This document shows, one piece after another, positions 33,263 through 42,451 of a stretch of DNA of 64,000 bases. The translations under genes were made by a program, and so were the position numbers. Positions within the stretch are counted from its first letter, which is position 1. Each line of letters opens with the position of its first letter. Source of the DNA: Roseimarinus sediminis (GTDB lineage: Bacteria > Bacteroidota > Bacteroidia > Bacteroidales > Prolixibacteraceae). The DNA is taken from NCBI RefSeq assembly GCF_050433125.1, contig NZ_JBNPXV010000007.1, positions 124,001 through 188,000 on the forward strand, read 5' to 3'. Under the pieces are notes generated by a model, which was not told where the DNA came from, did no database searches, and saw only the letters and a list, made by a program, of their open reading frames with translations.

Positions 33263-35467
33263 CTATTTTAAATGTGTTTCAAAATAATTAAAAATCTTTT
33301 GATAAAGATGAAGGCGGGTATTTCCACCGTAGATAGAATGGTTACGGTTGGTGTAGAGATGCATGTCGAAAGGCACGCCTGCCTGCACCAGCGCCTCGGC
33401 ATATTCATAGGTGTTTTGCGCATGAACGTTGTCATCGGCAGTACCATGAATGACCAGTAAATGACCAGTAATGTCCTTAACATTATTAATGGGCGAATTA
33501 TCGTCGTAACCAAAAGGATTTTGCTGCGGTGTGCGCATGTAGCGTTCGGTGTACACCGTGTCGTAAAAGCGCCAGTTGGTAACCGGAGCTACTGAAACAC
33601 CGGCCTGAAATAAGTCAGCTCCTTTATTGAGCGAAAGCGCAGTCATAAAGCCGCCATAGCTCCAGCCCCAAATTCCAATGTTTTCAGCATCGGTATAGGG
33701 CAAAGCGGCCAGATAACGGGCTGCTTCAACCATGTCGTCCGATTCGAGTTTCCCCAACTGCATATAGGTAGCTTTTCTGAATTCTTCGCCGCGTGCAGCA
33801 GTTCCGCGCGGATCGACCGCAGCCACCACATAGCCTTGCTGAGCCAAAAAATAATGCCAGTCGATTTGCCAGCTGTCTTTTACTTCCTGCGAATTGGGCC
33901 CGCTGTATTGCGTTATTACCACCGGATATTGCTTTGATGCATCAAAACTGGATGGTTTTAACAGGTAGCCGTTCAGGCTGATTCCTTCGGAAGTGGTGAA
34001 CTGGAAAAAATCGTGCTGAGGCAATTCGTAGTTTTGAAGTTTAACTTTTAATTCATTGTTGTCTTCGAGTGTCCTTTCGGCTTCACCGTTCCGGTTGTTA
34101 ACCGTGACCTGCATGGGGGTGTTGCTGTTTGAAAAATAATTCAGAAAATACTGAAAGCCCTTGCTGAAAATGGCTTTGTTGAAACCTTCACGTTCAGAAA
34201 GTAGTTCCTCCTTTTTACCATCGAGACGCAGGGAATATACTTCGCGCTGTAAAGGCGTTTTTTTAGCAGCCTGGTAGTAAAAAAGTTTTTTTGAAACATC
34301 ATAGCCATAGAAATCGGTCACGTCAAAACTGCCCTGTGTCAGTTGTTTTACTTTGAATCCGTTGTTTTTGTACAGGTACAGGTGTGCCCAGCCATCGCGT
34401 TCGCTTAGCACCACAAAATGTTCTTTGTCGTCGAGGTAGGTAAAAAAATCGAGAAACGATTCATCAATAAAGCGATCGTTTTTTTCTGTAAGAATAGAAC
34501 GCGTGTCGCCTGTATGCGGATTGGCATAGAGTACATTCAATTCGTTTTGGAGGCGGTTCAATCTGAAAATTGCCAGATCGTTTCCGTCAGGAGTCCATTT
34601 CAGGCGGGGAATATAAATGTCGCTTTCCTCACCGGTATCGGCCAGCAGTGTTGTACGGGTTTTAATGTCGTAAAGATGAACGGTAACGGTGGAGTTGGTT
34701 TCACCTGCTTTGGGATATTTAAAAGTGTAGTAGCCCGGATACAGCGCGTTTTCTTCTTTTGAAGGAGACAGGCCCTTGTAAACTGGCATCGAAAATTCAG
34801 GCACTTCACTTTCGTCAAAACGCACAAAGGCTAGGGTCTTGCTGTCGGGTGACCAGGCCAGTGCCTTGTTGTAACTGAATTCTTCCTCATACACCCAATC
34901 GGGTACACCGTTGATGATTTTGTTCTTTTCACCATCGAAAGTTACCTGCTGTTCTGTTCCGAAGCGGATTGTTTTTATGTAGATGTTATTGTCGCGTACA
35001 AAAGCAACCCGCTCTCCATCGGGCGAAAAAGTAGCTACCTGCTGAGCACCGTATTCCGAAACCGGATATAATTTTTCGGTGTACTGGTCCCAAACATAAA
35101 AGTCGGCTGTATATGATCGACGGTATATTTGCTTTTTATTGGTTTGAATTAAAATGCGTTGTTCATCATTACTAAAGGAGTAGGCTTCGATGTACTTCAC
35201 CGGGCAGTCTTCCACCTGGTCGAGCGAAAAGATGACACCCAATTCTTCACCGGTTTTATAACTGTATTTTACAATTTTTCTGCCTTCGGCTAAGGATGAA
35301 AAGTGAACTCCGTCGTTCATCGAATTAACGCCAGCTACGGTTTGTGCTTTGAAAATGTTATTGGGAACAAAGTCTTCGAGCTTTAAGGCTTGTTTTTCAC
35401 TTGCTTTCAAATTAACCCCCATGAAAGTAAGTAAAAGGGCAAAAAGTAATCTTCCGGAAAATGTCAT
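33263..35467 (-). CDS. S9-family prolyl dipeptidyl peptidase (DPP IV-like)
   Basis: Exported serine peptidase removing X-Pro dipeptides, 734 residues. A signal peptide (about 1-22) leads to an eight-bladed propeller (DPPIV N-terminal region, about 90-450) and an alpha/beta-hydrolase domain. The catalytic triad can be read as S in GWSYGGF (about 602), D in GTADDNVH (about 675) and H in NRNHSIYGG (about 708). The substrate-binding double glutamate lies in DWVYEEEFSYN. The size and layout match periplasmic DPP IV of Bacteroidota. It is divergent from the sensor kinase gene. Confidence 0.93.
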   Translation of the reverse strand: MTFSGRLLFALLLTFMGVNLKASEKQALKLEDFVPNNIFKAQTVAGVNSMNDGVHFSSLAEGRKIVKYSYKTGEELGVIFSLDQVEDCPVKYIEAYSFSNDEQRILIQTNKKQIYRRSYTADFYVWDQYTEKLYPVSEYGAQQVATFSPDGERVAFVRDNNIYIKTIRFGTEQQVTFDGEKNKIINGVPDWVYEEEFSYNKALAWSPDSKTLAFVRFDESEVPEFSMPVYKGLSPSKEENALYPGYYTFKYPKAGETNSTVTVHLYDIKTRTTLLADTGEESDIYIPRLKWTPDGNDLAIFRLNRLQNELNVLYANPHTGDTRSILTEKNDRFIDESFLDFFTYLDDKEHFVVLSERDGWAHLYLYKNNGFKVKQLTQGSFDVTDFYGYDVSKKLFYYQAAKKTPLQREVYSLRLDGKKEELLSEREGFNKAIFSKGFQYFLNYFSNSNTPMQVTVNNRNGEAERTLEDNNELKVKLQNYELPQHDFFQFTTSEGISLNGYLLKPSSFDASKQYPVVITQYSGPNSQEVKDSWQIDWHYFLAQQGYVVAAVDPRGTAARGEEFRKATYMQLGKLESDDMVEAARYLAALPYTDAENIGIWGWSYGGFMTALSLNKGADLFQAGVSVAPVTNWRFYDTVYTERYMRTPQQNPFGYDDNSPINNVKDITGHLLVIHGTADDNVHAQNTYEYAEALVQAGVPFDMHLYTNRNHSIYGGNTRLHLYQKIFNYFETHLK

Positions 35468-35690
35468 ATTGTAACAGATTTTAAAATGCTCCGAAAAATA
35501 CTACATTTTTATTCATTAAAAAATGGTGCCGACAACATGCAGCCTGCGTGTTTTGTTAATCCCAAAAAATTATTGTAAGTTTCCAAACTTCTTCCATTGA
35601 GTTGAAGATGTGATACGAAGGCTGGTAATTATTGCTTTAGGGGAGGTAAGTTTATCATGAAGGCCTTAAGGAAAAGGGTACTTAGTTCTT

Positions 35691-38600
35691 ATGGAGAAAA
35701 GATTCATAACAAGCTTGTTAGCGTTGATGTTAATCTTAGCATTGTATGCGCAAACTGTTGACCTGCGTTTTGTCGATTTTGATGCTCAAAATGACCTGTC
35801 ATCACTTTACATCAACGATGTTGAAGAAGATTCACTGGGTTTTCTGTGGTTTGCTTCGAACAACGGTTTATTTCGTTACGATGGTTACCAGATGAAAAGC
35901 TACCTTGCCGATGAGGGGATGAGTTATGGAATCAATGAATCAAACATTTACCGAATCTTTACTGACGCTGAAGGAGATCTCTGGATTACATTGAATTCTT
36001 ATTTGTGCCGTTATGACCTTCTGACCGACTCGGTTAATGTAGTGGCCAGCGAAACAAATCTTCGGGGTTTAAACAGCCCTCATGTCTCAAACTATTACGA
36101 AAACAAGCAGGGTGAGCTTTTTGTGAGTACCGAAAATACAATTTATCGTCTGTCTTCCGATTCGCTTTATTTTAATGAAGTTTTCAGAATTACTGAAGGA
36201 GCTATCAGCGACTTTGTAATCGACGGGCAGGGTAATCTGTTGATAGCCACACTCAACGGCGAAGGTGTCATCCATTTTAACAATCAAACACTTGAATACA
36301 AGTTGCTTGCCATTCCTGAAAATCATTCTTCATCAAGGCAGGTTACCTCGCTGGCTTTATTGAACCAACACTTGTGGATTGGAACCGATGGCGACGGAAT
36401 TTTGTCATACAACCTGGCAGATGGGGCTTTTAAGCATTATCCTTCGGATGATGAATATGCTTCGCGAATTAAAAGTCTATATGTCGATCGTGATGGCTTT
36501 TTATGGCTCATCGATTATACCAGTTTAAAATTATACGTTCGCGACCGGGATTTTTTCCAGGGCTATTATCCCAATAATGAATATGATTATGCACTGAAAG
36601 AGAATGTAGGGAGTTTTTTTCAGGATTCTCAGGGGAATTACTGGAGCCTGCATCATCCGGGCGGGGTAGGTTTTAGTCCGAAACCCAAAGGCTTCGACCG
36701 TTTCGATTCACACGTGAACTCGCCTTTCAGACTGACTCACGATTATGTTTCAGCTATCACAGAAGATGAGTTGGGTAATTTGTATATGGGCAATCCTCAG
36801 AATGGAATGGATATTTTTCATTGGATAAAGGGTACCACGCTTCGCTATTCGAATGAACCTGAAAATCAACAAAGCCTTGGCAAAGGTGCGGTACAGGATG
36901 TTTATACCGATTCGGAACATCGTATTTGGGTAGGCACCTACTGGGGTGGGCTGCAACAGTTTATACCCGAAACCGGGAAGTTTGAAACTTATATCCACAA
37001 TGAGTCGGATCCCAGCTCGCTGGCAGGAAACGATGTTCGCTCGATGGTTGAAGACCGCGAAGGAGCTTTGTGGATTGCTATACATGGAAAGGGGCTCGAT
37101 CGTTTTGATGTGGAGCAAAAGACATTTACTCATTATAACACGGTAGAACACGGGCTATCCAACGATTTTACCTTCGACGTGGCATGCGATTCAACGGGTA
37201 ATATTTGGGTAGGCACAGCCTGGGGACTGAGTGTATTGAGACCAGGGAAACAGTATTTTGATTCTTTCTTATACATCGATGGCGATACAAGTTCCCTTTC
37301 AGCAAATTTAATTCACGATGTTTTTGTCGATCGCCTGAACAGGGTGTGGATTGCAACACCGAAGGGAATTGATTTGTACCTGCCCGAAAGTAATAGTTTC
37401 AAACGTTATAGTACTGGTTTTACCAACCGCAATATTGTATCGATAAGCGACGACGACGAAAACAATATATGGGTAGGAACCTACCATGGAATTTCCCGCC
37501 TAAGGCCCCAAACCGGTGAGGTGCTTAACCTGACCAAAGACGATGGTCTGATCTCCAACGAGTTTGTGCCCCGATCGGTGTTCAATAATGGTAAAAACAC
37601 ACTGTTTTTTGGAAGTGTGGATGGATTAACCTATTTCGATCCTCAAAAAATAAACTACAACGATCAGCCACCAAAAGTTTATTTTACCAGTTTGAAAATA
37701 TTCAACAAGACCTTTAGTGTGCACAACAAAAGCGTGCTAAAAAAGAACCTCATTGTAGCCGATGAAATTGTATTGTCCCGCAAGGATAAGGTGCTCACAA
37801 TCGAAGTTTCAGCCATTAATTTTGTGGGGGCACAAAACAATCGTTATGCCTGGTATCTCGAAGGCTTTGAAAATGACTGGAATCAGGCAGGAACAAAACG
37901 GGAAATTAATTATACCAACCTGAATCCAGGCAGGTACACCCTGCATGTAAAGGCCTCCAACAATGAAGGAGTTTGGAATAATGAAGGTAAAAGCATTGCA
38001 ATCATTGTAGAACCTCCTTTTTGGGACACGCTGTTGTTTAAATTGACGGCAGGTTTGTTTTTGCTGTTGCTGGTGTTGTTTTACATCCGATTGCGTGAAA
38101 ATAAATTGCTAAAGGAAAAAGTACTACTTGAAAATAAAGTAGAGGAGCGGGCCAGGGAAATCATAGAGCAGAAAAACAAGCTTGAAATCCAGAAACAGGA
38201 ACTTCAGAAGGCCAATGACTTGAAGAATAGTTTTTTCAATATTCTTGCTCACGATTTGCGCAGTCCGGTATCATCAATAGTTCAGTTAACGCAACTGATC
38301 AAGGAGAATGGGCTGAACTACAATGACAAGGAATTTAAAAAGATCAATGATATTCTTTCTCAAACCGCTATCGACACCCAGGAGTTGCTCGAAGATTTAT
38401 TGCTTTGGGGAAAATCACAGACCAACAATATTCAAATCCAGCTTGAAGAATTGAATCTTGCACACACTGTCAGTCAGGTTGTTCAAAACTTTCAACAGGT
38501 TGCATCCCGAAAAGGGGTGACGATCGTGCCCGATATTCCCGAAGATCTTACAGTAAATGCCGACAACAACAGTATCAGGGTGGTACTGCGTAATTTGCTA

Positions 38601-38912
38601 TCCAATGCGGTGAAGTTTTCTTATCCCGATCAGCAGGTTTTCATTCGCTGTGAATTGCGCGGTACTAACATTGTTGTTGTGGTGAGGGACGAGGGAGTTG
38701 GTATGGCCCCCGCGCAGGTAAAAAACATTTTTACTTCAAAAATAAAGCATTCAGGAATAGGTACCTCGGGCGAAAAGGGTAGTGGACTTGGTTTGTCTTT
38801 GTGTTACGAGCTGGTCAAACGGATCAATGGCGATATCTGGGCTGAAAGCTCACCTAAAAAAGGAAGCACTTTTTATGTGATGATACCAGGCGGAAGTGAT
38901 GTCAGTCAATAG
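35691..38912 (+). CDS. Two-component propeller sensor histidine kinase without receiver domain
   Basis: 1073 residues. A signal peptide (to about 22), then about 14 propeller repeats of the regulator type (GFLWFASNNGLFRYDG, NIWVGTAWGLSVL, RIWVGTYWGGL) forming a double periplasmic propeller to about 670, and a Y_Y_Y domain (about 690-765, YAWYLEGFENDW). One membrane helix (about 777-797) is followed by a coiled coil and the kinase core: phospho-acceptor H in NILAHDLRSP (about 853), N box NLLSNAVKFS, G boxes DEGVGM and GSGLGLSLC. The classic hybrid systems of Bacteroides add a receiver and AraC domain; both are missing here, so a separate response regulator is needed and none is adjacent. Confidence 0.9.
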   Translation: MEKRFITSLLALMLILALYAQTVDLRFVDFDAQNDLSSLYINDVEEDSLGFLWFASNNGLFRYDGYQMKSYLADEGMSYGINESNIYRIFTDAEGDLWITLNSYLCRYDLLTDSVNVVASETNLRGLNSPHVSNYYENKQGELFVSTENTIYRLSSDSLYFNEVFRITEGAISDFVIDGQGNLLIATLNGEGVIHFNNQTLEYKLLAIPENHSSSRQVTSLALLNQHLWIGTDGDGILSYNLADGAFKHYPSDDEYASRIKSLYVDRDGFLWLIDYTSLKLYVRDRDFFQGYYPNNEYDYALKENVGSFFQDSQGNYWSLHHPGGVGFSPKPKGFDRFDSHVNSPFRLTHDYVSAITEDELGNLYMGNPQNGMDIFHWIKGTTLRYSNEPENQQSLGKGAVQDVYTDSEHRIWVGTYWGGLQQFIPETGKFETYIHNESDPSSLAGNDVRSMVEDREGALWIAIHGKGLDRFDVEQKTFTHYNTVEHGLSNDFTFDVACDSTGNIWVGTAWGLSVLRPGKQYFDSFLYIDGDTSSLSANLIHDVFVDRLNRVWIATPKGIDLYLPESNSFKRYSTGFTNRNIVSISDDDENNIWVGTYHGISRLRPQTGEVLNLTKDDGLISNEFVPRSVFNNGKNTLFFGSVDGLTYFDPQKINYNDQPPKVYFTSLKIFNKTFSVHNKSVLKKNLIVADEIVLSRKDKVLTIEVSAINFVGAQNNRYAWYLEGFENDWNQAGTKREINYTNLNPGRYTLHVKASNNEGVWNNEGKSIAIIVEPPFWDTLLFKLTAGLFLLLLVLFYIRLRENKLLKEKVLLENKVEERAREIIEQKNKLEIQKQELQKANDLKNSFFNILAHDLRSPVSSIVQLTQLIKENGLNYNDKEFKKINDILSQTAIDTQELLEDLLLWGKSQTNNIQIQLEELNLAHTVSQVVQNFQQVASRKGVTIVPDIPEDLTVNADNNSIRVVLRNLLSNAVKFSYPDQQVFIRCELRGTNIVVVVRDEGVGMAPAQVKNIFTSKIKHSGIGTSGEKGSGLGLSLCYELVKRINGDIWAESSPKKGSTFYVMIPGGSDVSQ

Positions 38913-38993
38913 CAAGTCGGAAAGCAACGCACTCGCTGTTTAATTCTCAGAATTTCAGAAGCCTGAAATCATAAATTATTATGGTTAAAAATC

Positions 38994-39022
38994 TTGAATT
39001 TATGGTAGATTCATTATCTTTG
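38994..39022 (+). promoter_or_regulatory. Promoter of thrS-infC-rpmI-rplT
   Basis: TTG at 38994-38996, 18 bases, TATCTTTG at 39015-39022, the Bacteroidota -33/-7 pattern. Transcription would start about 20 bases before the thrS ATG at 39049, which supports that start rather than the upstream TTG at 39031. Confidence 0.65.
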
Positions 39023-39048
39023 CAGACATTTTGAAAAAAGCATTGAAA

Positions 39049-40998
39049 ATGATCAATATAACCTTACCCGATGGAAGCATCAGGCAATATGAACAGGCGA
39101 TTAGCGGTTTTGATATTGCCAACGACATCAGCCCCCGGCTTGCCAGGGAAGTACTGTCGATAACTGTCAATGATGAAATTTGGGATTTGACCCGCATCAT
39201 TGATGCCGATGCCCGCATCAATCTGCACAAATGGGAAGACAAGGAAGGCAAACATGCTTTCTGGCATTCGTCTGCTCACCTGATGGCCGAAGCCATCGAA
39301 GCATTGTATCCCGGTACCCGTTTTGGAATCGGACCAACCATAGAAAACGGTTTTTATTACGACATCGATTTGCCCGAAGGACAGGTAATTGCCGAAAAGG
39401 ATTTGCCGGTAATCGAGAAAAAAATGCTGGAGCTCGCCCGGCAAAAGAATGCAATTGTGCGTCGTCCGGTATCGAAAGCCGAGGCGCTTGAAATGTTTGA
39501 AACAAAGGGCGACCCGTATAAAATCGAGCTGATCAGTGAACTCGAGGATGGTACCATTACCCTGTATCACCAGGGTAATTTCACCGACTTATGTCGTGGA
39601 CCTCACCTGCCTGATACCAGTCCGATTAAAGCAATCAAGCTTTTAAACGTTGCAGGTGCCTATTGGCGTGGCGACGAAAAAAATAAAATGCTGACCCGCA
39701 TTTACGGAATTACTTTCCCTAAGGCAAAAATGCTCGATGAATACCTCGTCTTACTTGAGGAAGCCAGGAAGCGCGACCACCGTAAAATCGGCAAAGAGAT
39801 GGACCTCTTTACCTTTTCGCAGGAAGTAGGCATGGGGCTTCCGCTTTGGATGCCCAAGGGAGCACAATTGCGCGATCAGCTGGAGACTTTTTTACGTAAG
39901 GTGCAAAAACAGTTCGGATACGAACAGGTTATTACTCCGCACATTGGTAATGTGAACCTTTACAAAACATCGGGTCATTACGAAAAATACGGAAAAGATT
40001 CATTTCAGGTGATCCACACCCCTCAGGAAGGGGAAGAATACCTGCTGAAGCCAATGAACTGTCCTCACCACTGTGAGATTTTCAAGGCACGCCCACGCTC
40101 TTATAAGGATCTGCCCTTACGTTTTGCCGAATTCGGAACAGTTTATCGTTATGAACAAAGCGGTGAACTGCACGGTTTGACCCGTGTACGTGGCTTTACC
40201 CAGGACGATGCTCATATTTTCTGTACACCCGACCAGCTGAAAGATGAATTCAAAAAAGTAATCGACATTATTTTCATCATCTTCAAGGCACTGGAATTCA
40301 ACGACTATACAGCACAGATTTCACTTCGTGATCCCAGGAATACTCAAAAGTACATAGGGTCGGATGAAAACTGGGAGAAGGCAGAAAAAGCCATCATTGA
40401 AGCCGCTGCCGAAAAAGGCTTGCGCACGGTAACCGAAACAGGAGAAGCCGCTTTTTATGGCCCTAAGCTCGATTTCATGATCAAGGATGCCGTAGGACGA
40501 AGCTGGCAGCTGGGAACCATCCAGGTCGATTACAACCTGCCTGAGCGCTTCGAACTCGAATATACCGGAGCCGATAACCAAAAGCACCGCCCCATTATGA
40601 TCCACCGTGCACCTTTTGGTTCGATGGAGCGTTTTGTTGCTGTGCTCATCGAACATACTGCCGGAAAGTTTCCGCTTTGGCTAACTCCTGAGCAGGTGGT
40701 GGTTTTACCAATTAGTGAAAAATACAACGATTACGCCCGAAAAGTTTCAAATATTTTAAATATTTCCGATATTCGCAGCGTTGTCGACGATCGTAACGAA
40801 AAGATTGGCAGAAAGATTCGCGATAATGAATTGAAACGAATCCCTTACCTGCTAATCGTTGGTGAAAAAGAAGCAGATGAAGAATCTGTAGCTGTTCGTC
40901 GACAGGGGCAAGGCGACAAAGGCACTATGGCCATTGACGAATTTGCCCGTTTTATTAATAATGAAGTACAGGAACAACTGGCTTCAATACATCAGTAA
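39049..40998 (+). CDS. thrS: Threonine--tRNA ligase
   Basis: Charges tRNA-Thr. 649 residues from the ATG at 39049, giving the usual MINITLPDGS start of the TGS domain; a TTG at 39031 is also in frame. The editing domain follows (HSSAHLMAEAIEALYPG with its HxxxH, and the later zinc/editing segment DLCRGPHLPDT). Class II catalytic motifs include MNCPHHCEIF (zinc-binding cysteine), RFAEFGTVYRYEQSGELHGL and the C-terminal anticodon-binding domain (WLTPEQVVVLPIS). It is first in the conserved thrS-infC-rpmI-rplT translation operon. Confidence 0.97.
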   Translation: MINITLPDGSIRQYEQAISGFDIANDISPRLAREVLSITVNDEIWDLTRIIDADARINLHKWEDKEGKHAFWHSSAHLMAEAIEALYPGTRFGIGPTIENGFYYDIDLPEGQVIAEKDLPVIEKKMLELARQKNAIVRRPVSKAEALEMFETKGDPYKIELISELEDGTITLYHQGNFTDLCRGPHLPDTSPIKAIKLLNVAGAYWRGDEKNKMLTRIYGITFPKAKMLDEYLVLLEEARKRDHRKIGKEMDLFTFSQEVGMGLPLWMPKGAQLRDQLETFLRKVQKQFGYEQVITPHIGNVNLYKTSGHYEKYGKDSFQVIHTPQEGEEYLLKPMNCPHHCEIFKARPRSYKDLPLRFAEFGTVYRYEQSGELHGLTRVRGFTQDDAHIFCTPDQLKDEFKKVIDIIFIIFKALEFNDYTAQISLRDPRNTQKYIGSDENWEKAEKAIIEAAAEKGLRTVTETGEAAFYGPKLDFMIKDAVGRSWQLGTIQVDYNLPERFELEYTGADNQKHRPIMIHRAPFGSMERFVAVLIEHTAGKFPLWLTPEQVVVLPISEKYNDYARKVSNILNISDIRSVVDDRNEKIGRKIRDNELKRIPYLLIVGEKEADEESVAVRRQGQGDKGTMAIDEFARFINNEVQEQLASIHQ

Positions 40999-41032
40999 CC
41001 CGATTGTTTAACTAAATAAGGAGGACGTAGCA

Positions 41033-41587
41033 ATAGCACCAAGAGCACCAAGAGGTAGACGAGATAAGAAAGATGATGTTTCTTATCGGATCAATTATCA
41101 AATCAGAGTTCCTGAAGTTCGACTGGTAGGAGATAACATCGAAGACCCACGTGTTGTACCTACACAGCAGGCATTGAAAATGGCCGATGAAATGGAATTG
41201 GACCTGGTCGAGATTTCACCAAAAGCAGTTCCGCCGGTTTGTAAAATCATCGATTACAAGAAGTTTCTTTATCAACAGAAAAAGAAACAGAAGGAAATGA
41301 AGGCCAAAGCAATTAAAGTAGTGGTGAAGGAAATTCGCTTTGGACCGAATACCGATGAACACGACTTTCAATTCAAACTAAGGCATGCCGAAAAATTTTT
41401 ACAGGAGGGTGCTAAGGTGAAAGCCTATGTATTCTTTAAAGGACGATCCATCCTTTTTAAAGAACAGGGAGAAATCCTGTTGCTCAAACTGGCACAGGAA
41501 CTCGAAGAACTGGGATCACTAGACCAGATGCCTAAGTTAGAAGGCAAACGGATGACAATATTTATTTCACCTAAGAAAAAGAAATAA
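41033..41587 (+). CDS. infC: Translation initiation factor IF-3, starting at ATA
   Basis: Binds the 30S subunit and checks the initiator codon and tRNA. The start is placed at ATA (41033-41035), because the frame then encodes a complete IF-3 of 184 residues, with VSYRINYQIRVPEVRLVGD as N-terminal domain. An AAGGAGG ribosome binding site sits at 41018-41024, 8 bases ahead. The first in-frame ATG, at 41174, would remove 47 residues of the conserved N-domain. C-terminal domain: KEIRFGPNTDEHDFQFKLRHA and MTIFISPKKKK. Rare AUU/AUA-type starts in infC are known from other bacteria, where IF-3 represses its own translation through them. Confidence 0.93.
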   Translation: MAPRAPRGRRDKKDDVSYRINYQIRVPEVRLVGDNIEDPRVVPTQQALKMADEMELDLVEISPKAVPPVCKIIDYKKFLYQQKKKQKEMKAKAIKVVVKEIRFGPNTDEHDFQFKLRHAEKFLQEGAKVKAYVFFKGRSILFKEQGEILLLKLAQELEELGSLDQMPKLEGKRMTIFISPKKKK

Positions 41588-41615
41588 TTAGGAAATCATT
41601 TAAAAAAGCAGAATA

Positions 41616-41813
41616 ATGCCGAAAATGAAAACTAATGCCGGGGCTAAAAAACGTTTTAAGCTAACCGGTACAGGTAAAATTAAAAGGAAGCATGCTTTTA
41701 AAAGTCATATTCTGACCAAAAAAAGCACGAAGCAAAAACGCAACCTTACTTACTTTGGCGTAGTCGACAAAGCCGACGAAACCAACGTAAAGAAGTTGCT
41801 TGCTATGAAGTAA
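41616..41813 (+). CDS. rpmI: 50S ribosomal protein L35
   Basis: 65-residue basic ribosomal protein, full length, with the family start MPKMKTNAGAKKRFKLTGTG and KRKHAFKSHILTKK. It lies 28 bases after infC and before rplT in the standard order. Confidence 0.96.
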   Translation: MPKMKTNAGAKKRFKLTGTGKIKRKHAFKSHILTKKSTKQKRNLTYFGVVDKADETNVKKLLAMK

Positions 41814-41846
41814 TCCTTTTAAAAAAAGTAAAATTAGTAATTAACC

Positions 41847-41895
41847 GAGTGAATTAGCCTGAAAGAGCACGCACAAAGCGTGACGCTAACCACTC
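41847..41895 (+). promoter_or_regulatory. Structured leader directly before rplT (candidate L20 autoregulatory site)
   Basis: GAGTG-aa-TTAGC (41847-41858) pairs with GCTAA-c-CACTC (41885-41895), leaving a small internal loop. Inside it CACGC-ACAAA-GCGTG (41868-41882) forms a second hairpin. The structure ends 14 bases before the rplT ATG. L20 is known to repress its own operon by binding mRNA in other bacteria; no match to a known leader can be claimed from sight. Confidence 0.45.
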
Positions 41896-41909
41896 TAAAT
41901 TTTGAAGTT

Positions 41910-42257
41910 ATGCCAAGAAGTGTAAACAACGTTGCATCACGCGCACGAAGAAAAAAAGTGCTGAAGCAAACCAAAGGAAATTTTGGTTCGCGTGGAAACG
42001 TTTGGACGGTAGCAAAAAATACCTATGAAAAAGGTTTACAATATGCTTACCGCGACAGAAAGAAGAAAAAAGGTAATTTCAGGGCCCTCTGGATTCAGCG
42101 TATCAATGCTGCAGTTCGCGAAGAAGGTCTGAACTACTCAACTTTCATGAACTTGCTTAAGCAAAATGAAATTGAGATCAATCGTAAAGTATTGGCCGAT
42201 TTAGCAATGAATCACCCCGAAGCTTTCAAAGCGATTGTACAGAAAGTGGCAAAATAA
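41910..42257 (+). CDS. rplT: 50S ribosomal protein L20
   Basis: 115-residue 23S rRNA-binding and assembly protein. The start at 41910 gives the canonical MPRSVNNVASRARRKKVL; an in-frame GTG at 41880 would add ten residues reaching into the hairpin region and is unlikely. The rest (GNFGSRGNVWTVAKNTYEKG, then RDRKKKKGNFRALWIQRINA) is typical. It is last in the thrS operon and is followed by a terminator. Confidence 0.96.
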   Translation: MPRSVNNVASRARRKKVLKQTKGNFGSRGNVWTVAKNTYEKGLQYAYRDRKKKKGNFRALWIQRINAAVREEGLNYSTFMNLLKQNEIEINRKVLADLAMNHPEAFKAIVQKVAK

Positions 42258-42283
42258 ATTCGATTACTTAGGTGAAATATATA

Positions 42284-42313
42284 GGAGGCTGTCTTAAAAG
42301 GACGGCCTCTTTT
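42284..42313 (+). terminator. Terminator of the thrS-rplT operon
   Basis: GAGGCTGTC (42285-42293) pairs with GACGGCCTC (42301-42309) with one wobble, then TTTT. It lies 27 bases after rplT. Confidence 0.75.
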
Positions 42314-42451
42314 GCTTTAACTCTTTCCGGACATACAGCAGGAAATTTTTTTCTATGCGGTGAGAATTTATTTTTATCAGCATGAAATTTTAGAGCTGCT
42401 TCGCCTGGACTTTTTTTTGTTATTTGAAAATATCTTCTTTAATTTTCAAAC

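Noticed and set aside
41174..41587. Short IF-3 starting at the first ATG
   Set aside because: It would lose 47 conserved N-domain residues; the ATA at 41033 has a strong ribosome binding site.
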